A DNA stretch of 64,000 nucleotides from Ailanthus altissimus. Taxonomy: Eukaryota > Streptophyta > Magnoliopsida > Sapindales > Simaroubaceae. The position numbers and the translations under genes were made by a program. Positions 35,501 to 47,500 of the stretch are shown in pieces. The notes beneath the pieces are model-generated. The model did not search any database. It was not told the DNA's origin and saw only the letters and a list, made by a program, of their open reading frames with translations. Numbering within the stretch: the stretch's first letter is position 1; each line of letters starts with the position of its first letter. The stretch is taken from NCBI GenBank assembly GCA_946807835.1, contig OX327700.1:22108001-22172000 (forward strand), in the 5' to 3' direction.

Positions 35501-38500
35501 TCCGGCGATGCCAGGAAAGTTATATCTAGTAGCATTTCACTGCAAGCAAAAGCATTCTCGTCAACAGCCTCACGGTTTTTCTGGCCATGTTCTGAAAGGA
35601 AGCTTTGGGATGTTCCTAGGGAGAGGTGTAGCTGGTGTTATTCTTGTAAAGCCCCATCTTCAAGTAGGAGAGGATGCATGTTGAACGCAGCTATTACAGT
35701 TGCCACTAAAAGTGCTATGAAAATTCTTAATGGCCTTCATCCTCCAAAGATTGGGGAGGGGAATGTTCCTACCATAGCAACATACATCTTGTACATGGAG
35801 GAGAGTTTACGTGGACTGATAGGTGGCCCCTTTGTGAGTGCAAGTTATAGAAACAAGTGGCGTAAACATGTTGAAGAAGCTTCTACTTTCAATTCAATAA
35901 AAGCCCTCTTGCTTGAAGTGAGTTTTTTTCCCTTTATTTTTTCTAAAAAAAAATATTCTTGGGATGTTTATTAATAAGCAGATGTTTTATTTAAGCTACT
36001 TTATTTTTTTTATTATTATTTGAGATTGCTGGCTATTTTGTAACTAAGTGCTGGTTTTATTAGGATCAGTAGGACATTTTCTTTTTCCCATTATGCAGCA
36101 TATATTTTATGCTGGAATTTTTTTATGGATGTGCATTGAATGGTGCGTTTCTTGGTAAAATTCTATATTCCAGATGCATTTAAAATGAAATGAATTACAT
36201 ATTGCACCGAGTATGTATTTGGTTTTAAATACGAACTATCTTCTCCTATTGCTATCTCAACCTCTTTAATTTACTCTAATATGTTGTAATATTATCAAAT
36301 TCAAAATTATCTGCCTGACAATATGGTGACAGTTGGATACTCTCTGATTCTTCTAGTGTGCTGCTGATGTATAAGCTTATTGCATGCCATAAAACCATAA
36401 GACTTGTTTTTCAGCAGATGTTTCTAAGTTCTTAAATTGCATAGTTCTTGATGTTTAATTGCAGTTTTATCTGATGGAACAGGAAGCTCTTTATTCAGCT
36501 TAATTGTCTTGTGTATTTCGTTCTGTGTTTGGGTTGAGTTTTAATTAAATGGATCATTAATTTTTCCACATTCATGTCACTTCCAATTATATTGGTCCAA
36601 ATTTTGATAAACCTCAGATTTTGTTTCCTTCCTCCAGAAAGTATCAAGAACTTGCTGCATTGGAGGTGCAAATTTGTCTGCTTCATCATTTGAGCTAAAT
36701 TTATAAGCATTTCTTGAGCTTTAAAACACTTTGGAGATTGTTCAGGCATTCAGCCTGCACCATAGTGTTTCTAAACTCTAAATTTTTAATTTCAAGTATT
36801 TCCCTAGGAATTATATTGAGGGATGTATTGTTTGGCTTTATGATCTTTATGCACATGCTCTCAGTAGTTTGTTCGTTTTGTCCTCGTGGTCTTTATTCGC
36901 AGCTCGAGGAAAACATCTGCCATATTGCTCTTTCTGGAGACTGGTTTAAGTCAATGGATGACCGGCTGGGTGGCTCTTCTCTGATTCAAAGTTCTTCATC
37001 AAAGATGGTGACAACACAGAAACGTGGATTCAGTGGGAAGCGAGGTAGGAAGCGTTCTGCTATTTCTGAAGTTACAGCTTCTGATCGTAGTGACCAAGGT
37101 TTCAGCTGGTGGCAAGTGGGGAATTCATCAAAGCTGACATTTGAGAAAGCAATTTTGCCACACAGGATGGTTAGAAATGTAGCTCGTCAAGGTAACATTT
37201 GTACTCTATACTTGCTGACAGGAAGATTTGCAACTTCCATTTGATTGTCATTTGGCATCTCTGTTAACAATTTGCATTCTTTTAGTGTTAAGTTTGTTGA
37301 AAGGGTGAAAACCTCATGATTTTGTGGCTCATCAGGTGGCATGAGAAGGATTTCTGGTCTTAATTATGCTGATGGTTCTGAGATCCCTAAAAGAAGCAGG
37401 TGGTTGGTTTGGAGAGCTACAGTTGAAAGGAGTAAAACTGCATCAGACCTTGCGCTTCAGGTTTGTCCAAATTTATTTATGGTGTTTGAAATATATTATA
37501 TTATTTGCTCTAAGCATATTTGTTTTTGACATAATGGATTTCTGGTTATTCTCCTGTTCTTATGGTTTCTGAAAGGATTTTGAAAATTTTGCATCAGCTT
37601 AGATATCTAGACCTTCATGTTAGATGGAGTGAACTTGTTCGTCCTGAGCTGAATGTCCAGGATGGGAAGGGTCCAGAGACAGAAGCTTCTGTCTTCAGAA
37701 ATGCAAGTATTTACGATAAGAGAATTGTGGAAAATAAGATTAGATATGGAGTTGCTTTTGGGAATCAAAAGCATCTTCCTTCACGTGTTATGAAAAATAT
37801 CATTGAGATAGAGCAAAGTCAAGATGTAAAGGAGAAGTTCTGGTTTCGCGAAACGTGCATTCCTTTATATTTGATCAAAGAGTATGAAGAAAGTGTGCAT
37901 AAGGTGATTGTGCCATCATCTAAGAACCCCTCAAAAGAATTGTCTGCAATCCAGAAAAAGCAGTTGAAAGCTTCCCGAAAGGATTTATTTTCATATCTTG
38001 TGTGTAAAAGGGATAAGATGGAGAAGTGTGCTTGTGCATCGTGCCAACTGGATGTTTTGCTTGGGTAATAATGTTGTTTTATTTTATATTATTTTTTAAG
38101 TTTGGGTTCTTGCTCTAAGCTCATTAGTCTTTCTTCTGGTGTGACCTTCAGGATTGCGGTCAAGTGCAGTGCATGCCGAGGTATGCTAATTACTAACCTG
38201 TCATTTTTAAGTCTTTTTGCAGTCATATTTACTTGTGCAGACTTGAATAATTTTGAAGTTTTTGATCTGTAATTTGGCAAGGTTATTGTCACAAGGTTTG
38301 TACTTCAAGTTCAATGTACATGAAAAATGGAGTTGAGCCCTTCATTATATGCAAACGTTGTAACCATTCCAGAGCTCTTGCTCCAAGTGAAATTAAGAGC
38401 GAATCTTCAACCAGTCCATTGCCCTCACATCTACAAGAATATCACAGTGCAGTTAAAGTCAATAAAGGAACAAGGCCTAAAGGGTTTAATCAACCATTGG

Positions 38501-39783
38501 CATCTGTCAGAACTCAGGAGAGTTGTACTGAAAGCAAACAAACTGCCTCTGATTCTAGTTTGGCGACAAAAACCCGAAGTAGAACATTGTCGTGGGGAAT
38601 CATATGGAAGAAAAAGAACAGTGAAGATACAGGTGATGATTTCAGGCAAGCAAACATTCTCCTGAAGGGAAATTCAGATATACACCACTTGGAGCCTGTT
38701 TGTGATTTGTGTCAACAACCATATAACTGTGATCTGATGTATATTCACTGTGAAACTTGTGAAAGTAAGCTGCTTTTGATAATTGAGGCTATTACATTTT
38801 AAGTGAAGATTTGTATGTGTATTTCATATGACAAATTGTGTATCTGGTCATTTGCAGGGTGGTTTCATGCTGAAGCTGTTGAACTTGTAGAGTCAAAGCT
38901 TTGTGATGTAGTAGGCTTCAAGTGTTGCAAATGTCGTAGGATAGGAGGTCCTGAGTGTCCGTACATGGACCCTGAACTGAAGGAACAAAAGCGCAAGAAG
39001 CGTCGGTTGAGGGCTCAAAAACAGGGACAGGGAGTGGATTCTGATGGTGGTACCATTTCCAAATCTAAGGAGTTTAAACCCACTACTACGTATTCAATGG
39101 AGGAAATGTTTGTGCCAGAAGATGATCCTCTTCTTTTTTCACTTTCGAAAGTTGAACTCATCACAGAGCAGAACTCGGAAGTGGATTGCAGATGGAATAC
39201 TTCTGCACCAACACCACAGAAACTTCCAGTTAGAAGGCATGTCAAGTGTGAAGCGGATGCAGGTGGTGGGTCCATTGGGAATAATCTTCCAAATGTTGGC
39301 ATATCCATGAATTTCGAGTCAAACAGCGTTATGAACCACAAAGAGGAACTTTCAGTTCCTTGTGCAGAATGGGATGCTTCTGGCAATGGCTTTGAAGATC
39401 AGCTAATGTTTGACTATGACGGTTTTAACTACGAGAATATGGAATTCGAACCACAAACCTACTTTTCCTTTTCGGAGTTGCTGGCAACTGATGAGAGTGG
39501 GCAGTTGGATGGAGTTGATGCTTCTGGGATTGTGTCCGGTAACCAGGAGGATTTTTCTTGGTCAGCTGTACAATGTCACATGGGTACATCTGACAATCAG
39601 CCAGAATGTACAATTGCCGCTGTTAATAAAATGCATTGTCAGATGTGTCAACATATGGAACCGGCTCCTGATCTCTTATGCAAAATTTGTGGGTTTTCTA
39701 TACACAGTCATTGTTCTCCTTGGGATGGGTCTTCACACATGGAAGGAGGTTGGCAATGTGGCAACTGCAGAGAGTGGCGGTAA
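32514..39783 (+). CDS. DDT domain and multi-PHD-finger chromatin protein (PTM-like; probable At5g22760 ortholog)
   Basis: Nine exons join in frame to 1707 residues: 32514-33352, 33705-34412, 34660-35917, 36903-37191, 37336-37460, 37598-38064, 38152-38180, 38282-38764, 38858-39783. All introns are GT-AG. An AT-hook-like KRPRGRPRKRPRP lies at residues 6-18, and a Tudor/agenet-like segment at about 49-95 (GRYVLKEFESGIYLGKIV). The DDT domain is at about 206-265, followed by a WHIM-like helix (SLLDTLTWPVFVVQYL). PHD finger 1 is at about 434-480 (ligands C436, C439, C448, C451, H456, C459, C474, C477). Cys/His-rich PHD-like modules follow at about 1217-1265 and 1377-1432, and a last one (CQMC..CKIC..HSHC..CGNC) ends the protein. 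DDT proteins of this kind partner ISWI remodellers, and PHD fingers read histone tails, so a nuclear chromatin role is inferred. The related Arabidopsis PTM is reported to be a chloroplast-envelope protein with membrane segments; none is visible here. It is convergent with the alpha-adaptin gene. Confidence 0.9.
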
Positions 39784-40553
39784 CTTGCCGTGTCTTTAGG
39801 TTTTGGGTTTGTTTTGGTTGTTTTGATTTGAGAGCTCATTTTGTTGGATGAAGATACCATTTAACAATATAAAAAAAAAATGTTTGATGAAATGGGCTGT
39901 GTATTGGAATTGCACATGATTGAGAGGAAAGATCAGGATCAGCAAGTTTTCTCCTTTGATGTTGGAAGCTGGAGAAATTCTATAAAATGTGATGATGAAG
40001 TTCATAGTGGCCGGGCAGTTCTTGCAATAAGCAATTGCTGCAGTTGGTTTGTGCCTCCTGTGAAGTTACACTATTGGGCGAGTCTGGTTGAGAAGTACAG
40101 GAAGATTCATGTTATCATCTCTGTCAACAATTTGAGAGTTTCTAGAAAAGGTCTGAAAATTGGTTATGGTAGGAACGATAGAATCATTTCACAGGATTAG
40201 ATTATTTACAGCGATCTAGGGAAGATAAGCAATTTTTTTTTTGTTATGCTTATCTTGTTGTATTGCTTGTACAAATTAAATTTCTGTTAGCATTTACTTT
40301 AGATTAGGAAGGTTGAAACAAGATTCCTTCGCATTCTATCTTTGGTGACAGAATACTCGCGTTAACTCTTTTTTTGGAAAAAAAAAGTTAATCAAAGAGC
40401 AGAATCAATCAAACACCGGCCATCTCGTGACTTTGAAAATTACTTAAAAAAACTGCAGTTGTCAACCGAATCTCTAAGCTGCGTTTAAAAAAGATAGCTG
40501 TGTTATTAGTAAAATTTTAAAATCTAATAATTTTATTTCTTTCTTAATATTTT

Positions 40554-40755
40554 AAAATTGCTATGTTGAAAATTAATGAATTTTCACGATTTTAGGTAGT
40601 TTCTCTCTCAATAGTCAGTCCTAGTGTTGTTATTATGAACAGCACTCCCACCGTAAAATTGCTATGTTGAAAATTAATGAATTTTCACGATTTTAGGTAG
40701 TTTCTCTCTCAATAGTCAGTCCTAGTGTTGTTATTATGAACAGCACTCCCACCGT
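40554..40755. repeat. Perfect 101-bp tandem duplication
   Basis: 40554-40654 and 40655-40755 are identical base for base, each starting AAAATTGCTATG and ending CACTCCCACCGT. There is no spacer and no difference, so the duplication is recent or maintained, unlike the eroded repeats elsewhere in the window. An assembly artefact is possible. Confidence 0.9.
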
Positions 40756-41086
40756 GCATCACAATTCACAGTTGCTGCCGCTCTTCAGAAACGAAACTTC
40801 ATATCCTCAACACTCACTACTTATCAAAAGTGCAAAATCTGTTCCTCGGGAGAATTATTAACTCCTGATGGGAAGAAATGCCAGCATCACCGGATAGGAC
40901 GGCAACTCTAGCCATCATCTATATTCATGATTTGACGAAATTCTACTTGTTCTGATTTAAAATTACTGAATATTTGTTAGATTTGCTGTGGAGGCCCCTT
41001 CCCTCTGCCATTTCTTGCTGTAGAATCTGAATTTACAGCTCTTGCAGTATACTTTCTCGCTTCTAAAATCAAATCACACAAAATGA

Positions 41087-41092
41087 TTTATT
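41087..41092 (-). terminator. Candidate poly(A) signal of alpha-adaptin
   Basis: AATAAA on the minus strand, about 440 nt after the alpha-adaptin stop codon. The distance suits a plant 3' UTR. No transcript evidence is available. Confidence 0.35.
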
Positions 41093-41530
41093 ATTTTCAT
41101 ATATAACTCAATTGACAAAACAAATACAAACTATCACAACTGGTTCTACTTCATGAAATATCTTACATACTGTTCGTATTTTTGTACTACATAAACCAAT
41201 CCAGTAAAACTGGGAAGGGAAAAAGGGAAAAAAAAAATAATGAATAAGAAAAACCCTCTTCCCAGAAAGACAATAATAAAAGCTCACCAAAGGCACAATC
41301 AAATTGTGCATAAAGAATCTCAAAATCCCGACCAACCCTGTCGAAATTCCACTTGTAACACTAATCCCACCACAAATTAGCTCACCCCTCAATTCCGCCA
41401 GCTCTTGCTCCATGATTGATTTTTCCTTATCCACCTCTTAATTGGAAGGACAGATGGGTAGGCCGGCTGTATAAATCAGTTTTACAAGTGTATATTGAAC
41501 AAATCTTCACACATAATCACTGCCACCTTG

Positions 41531-44500
41531 TCACAGCAAACCAGCCAGCATTGCCCCAGGATCATTTGATGGTGCTGGTGCTGGTGGTGAAATTGGTTGG
41601 GCTACTTGAGGTGCTGGTGCACGGGGAGCAGTAGGAATGCTAACTAATTGTTCCTTGATGAAATCCTTCAACCTGCACATCAAAAGTCAGAGTGATCTGG
41701 CAAGGTTGTGAAAACTTGAAAAAGTTTGCCTTTTTAGTGAAAACACATACTCAAATGTCAGTGTGGGATCCCCTGTGGCAACTGTCATTCGCAATTGCGT
41801 TCTATCTGCTGGATCTGTTTCAATTCTTATCTGTATGACACAATGAAAACGGCTGTGAAAATAGTAATCTTTCATATAGTTAATAACATTACAAGAATAT
41901 GGAAGCAACTTATTATCTGCATCCCGATTTAATGGAACTCAGATTTCTTTCTTTTCTAAGTTTCAAAACATTTGATCTGCATATGGATTTTAGCGAGGTT
42001 GACCATGATCAGCCACTATCATTGAAAAAGGTACTGCAGCATAATCCAATTACCAAATAAAAGAAATGAAGATGCTTTGACACAAATTGACTTCTGAAAA
42101 CATGGCACTTAAGGATCGTAAGGATTATGGATGGTTAAACTGAAGTATGCAGTGAATGAGCATTATTTTAATGAAGGTATACAAGTTGGCTCCAGTATTA
42201 CACGACATTCCCATCTTGAAATCATATAACAGCTAGATAAGTAGCTAGAAACAGATATATAACTTCCTTACCAAGCAAAGCATGGCTCGTGTACTCTCTG
42301 AATAGAATGTTGTGCTTGCAACCAAATTATTAGGATTAGGGTCCTGAAACAGAAAATCAAACTGTGAGAGAACACGGTTTACTTAAAATATCAGAGAAAT
42401 ATCTAAGTGAAAGGGAAGAAGAACTTACAAGCCCTGGACAAACCATCAATCGATAACTGTTAAATAAATTAGCCATTTCATGAAGTGGCATTGGCCGTAC
42501 ACCTCTGACCTGCACAATTAATAGAATTATGGGTTTATGAATGAAAAAGAGGATCTTGACATTAGCAGTAGGCAACTTGGCACAGGAACAATGACACAGG
42601 ATTTGAAATGCTAAACATGAAGATTGATAGATTGCTGATTGGCATTCTCTATTCTTTTCTCCTTTTATTTGATAAGATTGGCACTCTTAATAAACATTAT
42701 TTACCTCTTTCTACAAGAGCACAAAGATGATGTAGTTATAACATTGCCCTAAAAGGCAGTTTATGGTCATTAAGCCCAATGTCTTATCACCACAATGTGG
42801 GATGGATACTGATGAAGAGACAAAACATTTACAATAAAATTAAACAGACTGACAACATTCAGAGGCCCTAGCAAATAATTTAGCCAAATATAAACTTGGT
42901 CAGTAACAAGAACATTTATATTTGTTACCATCAATCAAAGAAAAACCATTGATGATGTCACTATAGAGCAGGAAAGAAAGAAAACAGATAATTTTATTTA
43001 TAAAATATGTTGTGCTTAAAGGAAAGGCAGAATAAACGAACCACTTCTTGAAGCTTCAATGGCAGGCCTGAAAGTGATCTCCATTGAGGGAAAAACTCTT
43101 CAACAGAAACAATTATAGGCTGAAGAAATTTATTCAGGACAGCTGGAAGGCGAAGATTGACATTTACCTATAGGAGACCAAATTTTAATATCAATAATCA
43201 AATACATTACCTAGCTCCTAGTGAATTGGAAACATATAACGGATGAATTCATTTATAACAAGTACCATATTGGTATTAAACTTGTAGGAGAAGTCAAGAA
43301 CTGCTACGTCCCTGCTTGGTCGTATATTCATGACTTCAAGTGGACATTGCACCTACAACACAAAGGAGGAAAATGTAAATAATTTGATCGTAAATATAGA
43401 AAATAAACTAAGAGTGACTGATAGATCCATGAAGATAAAGTAGACAACAAGTCTAACAAGAAGTTTTCACCTGTGCACGAGGAGGAATAGTTTCGGGTAC
43501 AAATGAGAGTTCCATCTTTAAATGGGCAGGAGGCAATATCAGAGCTTGAACAGAAACAAGTGGAGAGGTATTCTTGTTTCCTAAGAAAAGCACTAGACAT
43601 CCGTGATGGCCTCGCCACTCTGCTTTAATACCAATCTGGCACAACATTTAACAAGCAAATCAAGTAATGCCTTGTGAAAGGACTTAAGAAATTGTAAGGC
43701 CAGATCAAAGATGACAAGGGAGATACCATCAAAAAACCATGAGCACAAAAAGATGATGATCAGCGGGATAATGGGCAAAATTTTCAAAAAGGAAAAAAAG
43801 GGTCAACCTGAATATAAGGATCTTCATAGAGTATACCACTATCCTTTAAGCATAAAGCATGAAACCTTTCTGCAATATTTCCTATTGGCTGCAAAAGTGG
43901 ATAACAGAACTCGCTTGTTAAAAGTGAGACATCACATAGTAACTGAGGAAATACAAAGCATGATGTTCAGATGTTAGTAGAATAGAACAAGTTCACCATA
44001 AAGAGTTATGTGCCAAAGTGTATTTATGTTGCCAGGGGACTGAAAAGCTTTCACACAAAAATGAAACATTTCTCTTAGAAGAACATGAATAATTTTACTA
44101 TGAAGGCAGTTTAGCCCAAGGAAATGGCTAATATTTTTGTTAGAATAGTAGAATGTTCAAAGAACATGATTGCACACATGCTCAATATAGCTTACTCCCT
44201 GAAGAGTTTAGAGATGTAGAATACCCAACAGTTGAAAATCTGTAGTCCTCTAAAGGTGCATCAATGCTACATTCAGATGGCTCAGTAATATATATGACCA
44301 TGGCAGATTAATTAACACCTGCCCAATCCAGAAGAGAGCCCATCCAGCAAGGCTCAGAAAAACAGCACCAACCACTCCCATTTTCAAAATTAGGAGCAAA
44401 CAGAGTTCACAATGGTTACCATAATAACAGATAATAAATACAAACCTCAACAGCATTTGTCTGCTCGGTAACAGGCACTATGGCTGCTCCATCCACAGCT

Positions 44501-47500
44501 GCAACCGCTTCTAATCCAGAGACAATATTTTGTTCAGATTGCCTGGCGGCTCCAGGAGGGCCTTCAATAGCAAGTGGGCCCAAAAGATCACCAAGAAGAT
44601 CTGCTGACGGAGGTTGAGGATCTACTACGGTCAAAGTCCCATTTGGCTGGGCCAACCCTGGATCTACTGAATTGTGATCCTGTTAAGTTTAAAGCACATT
44701 AATATCCTACTATGAATGAAAATGTGATGTATTGAATCCCAAAACTCATAGTTCATACAGGAGATATGCTTTTGAACTATGACTGAAATCTGATTTCTCT
44801 AAGAGATAGGCACACTAACCACACTACTGCTCATGATGGGCACTTTAACAAGGCTAAGCTGGCCGACTGGTGGTGTCCCATTTGCAGGGGTTTGATCAGA
44901 TACAACCAATGCATTTGATGTCTGCTGCTGCTGGGCTCGCAACTTGATGGCACTTTGCTCAGCTGTATCAATTTCAGCATCTTCTGCCTTTTTTAACAAT
45001 GAAGACTAAATACACAACGATAACCATCAGTGTCAATAATTCTGAATGAAACCTTCAATCAAAATTATTGATGAACTAGTGCAGTATAATTGCTACAGAA
45101 ACTGCTTCAGAAGGGATGCTGTAATTTAAATGCACATACCTGGCGCTCAGGGAATTTAGGCATTTCAGCCAAGATATCCATCAAAGTTGCACCTTTCCTA
45201 CTCAATGCAAAATACTCAACAGCTCGTTGTTGAATCTCAACATCTATGCAACTCTCATATCTAAAGCAAAACAGAGCTGTGTTATATAAAATAACCGCAT
45301 TTTTGGACAATTCAGTGAAAATCCAAATACCCAATTCCAACTGCAAATCTCACTTATTGAATATTGCCCAAATCTGATTTTGTAATTCTGGATCTGGTGG
45401 TTGAGTGTGCATCAAAACCTTGGCATACGTTGAAAGAAGAATAGGAACAGCAGACGTCCTGCACATGGAATACATGTTTAAATGGAGAAACGAAAGCTAA
45501 CAAGACAACAAGAAGGAAAAATATGAACTCTCTTACGATACGGTAGGAAGCTTCTCATGTATGATGCTGAATATTTCCTTTGGAGTACACCCAGGTCGTC
45601 TGGCCAAAAGGTGGCTGTACTCTCCAAGAATATAAGCACTAACCTATAGCAATAGAAAAATGAGTTGCATATCACATTACTGAAATCCAAATTTTAAGAA
45701 GTGACTGAGATACTAAATTTAATAGAAGATAACTCAGAATATTCTACAGCTCCAACTTGAATTTACATGCACATAATCAAATTGTTACTCTGGAAAAAAT
45801 AATAACCGATCAAAGCTCTCATACCTTATGTAGTATTTTTTAAAATGGAAATTCTCGCATACAAGATTCATAAATATACCAGACTACTGAGTTATAGTAG
45901 AACAATGAGATCAAATTTGGAAGATATTGCACAACAATTTTCTAGCTTTGCCTAGTTCGGGTTTCTTTAAGATATTATGGCCATCATGCAATAATGATGG
46001 AAATTGACCTCTGCATATCCTCACAAGGTATTGTTAATTACAACACTAGGATGGAGTCAACAAGGATCACATTGTAGAGGCAAATCCAACCACAAAAACC
46101 ACTAATCAACTCCATAATATCACCCATATAGAGGATTGCTATACAAATGTAAACAAAGATAATATGGATAATAAATCATGTCAAAACTATACACACCTTA
46201 ACCATTGTCTCATGTATGGCAGGCCTGTCAAGATACTCTCTGGCTTTCGCAGCTGCATAACGCTGACCATAAATAGACAATGAAGTCCCAGTCAATATCA
46301 TATAAGCAGGTCCACTAGATATGCATTGAACTATGCTTTTGTTGCAAAAAAATTTCATCACCTGTAAGTCCTCATTGTTTGTAACAAACTGCACAACACG
46401 AAACCATATGTCATCGCTGACAAAATCTCCAGCCTTATCAATCAGCTGAAGGATCACATCTACATACCTATGAAGAATCATTGGATATGATATCAGATGT
46501 AGAGCATTAATAATAAATGATCTTATTTATTCAATAATTAAAAAAAAAAGAATTAACTTAAATAACTATTAATGAAGAAAGCAGGTGCCAAAAGAAAAGG
46601 CCAGAAGCTCCATGAGAATATCAAACATTGCTTACTACCAGGTAATTTTCAATCAAGAGGTATCAAAAGTAGAAATAAAATCATCAAAATAAAAAGTATA
46701 TGGTTGTTTCTCTTTCTACACTTTATTGGACCCAAAGGAGGAAAACACTGTCCAAACATGTAATGGAGAGGACATTGAGCATAGGATATTAATCTAAGGC
46801 ATATAGAGCTAAATGGCTGATCAAATGTAGATAGTTTCTCTACCAGGGTGATGTTGTAGGCACCATTTAAAATATGTTGGAGATTTTGGCATTTTTTTTT
46901 TCTTTGATTAAATTGCATATTGGTTGTCATTGGTAGCTCAATGCAGACTCACTCAGAGCTACACTTAATATCTTGTTATAGATAACCCTATCAAATCCAC
47001 GTGCATGTACTCCCAGAAACCGCAACATTAACCAGTTTTATTATAACATATTGGAAATTCCAGCACATATCACTAACATATCATCCACTCTAAATGTAAA
47101 ACTGCTTTTTATAGACTTGGCCACGTATCTATCCCGACAGATATACAACCAGAAGCAACCTTAATATGGAGCAACAAGCATTCTTTTAGTACTAAGAACC
47201 AGTCATGGTAACTTAAAGTTACCAATTGTCTGTCAAACTGCACATATGCTTTTAGTTAAGGCGGACTATATTTTGCAAGATTTCCCAAAATTTTCTGAGG
47301 AAAGCCATCCTTACCATGATAAATCAGGAGCAAATTTCTCAGCAAGGATAGCAGCTTTAAGGGAAAGTTCCTCACGCATCACAAAGTCTGCAGTGCTGAG
47401 ATACTGGAAACAGATGCAGATCAATGGCAAACTTTGTGCTTCAGAAGAAAACTCTCCAAGTAGATAGCAAGGAACAGCCAATAATTAGATAAAAATGTTC

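Larger units (their letters stand above)
39784..41530. other. 3' regions between two convergent genes
   Basis: This holds the 3' UTRs of the DDT/PHD gene (plus) and alpha-adaptin (minus). Open frames at 39880-40200 (plus) and 41108-41434 (minus) lie in these UTR zones and show no family. An exact 101-bp tandem duplication sits at 40554-40755. Confidence 0.5.

Noticed and set aside
39015..39386. 123-codon minus-strand frame opposite the last DDT/PHD exon
   Set aside because: It is an antisense shadow of a conserved coding exon and has no family of its own.
39880..40200. 106-codon plus-strand frame after the DDT/PHD stop
   Set aside because: It lies in the probable 3' UTR with no recognisable domain and no splice link.
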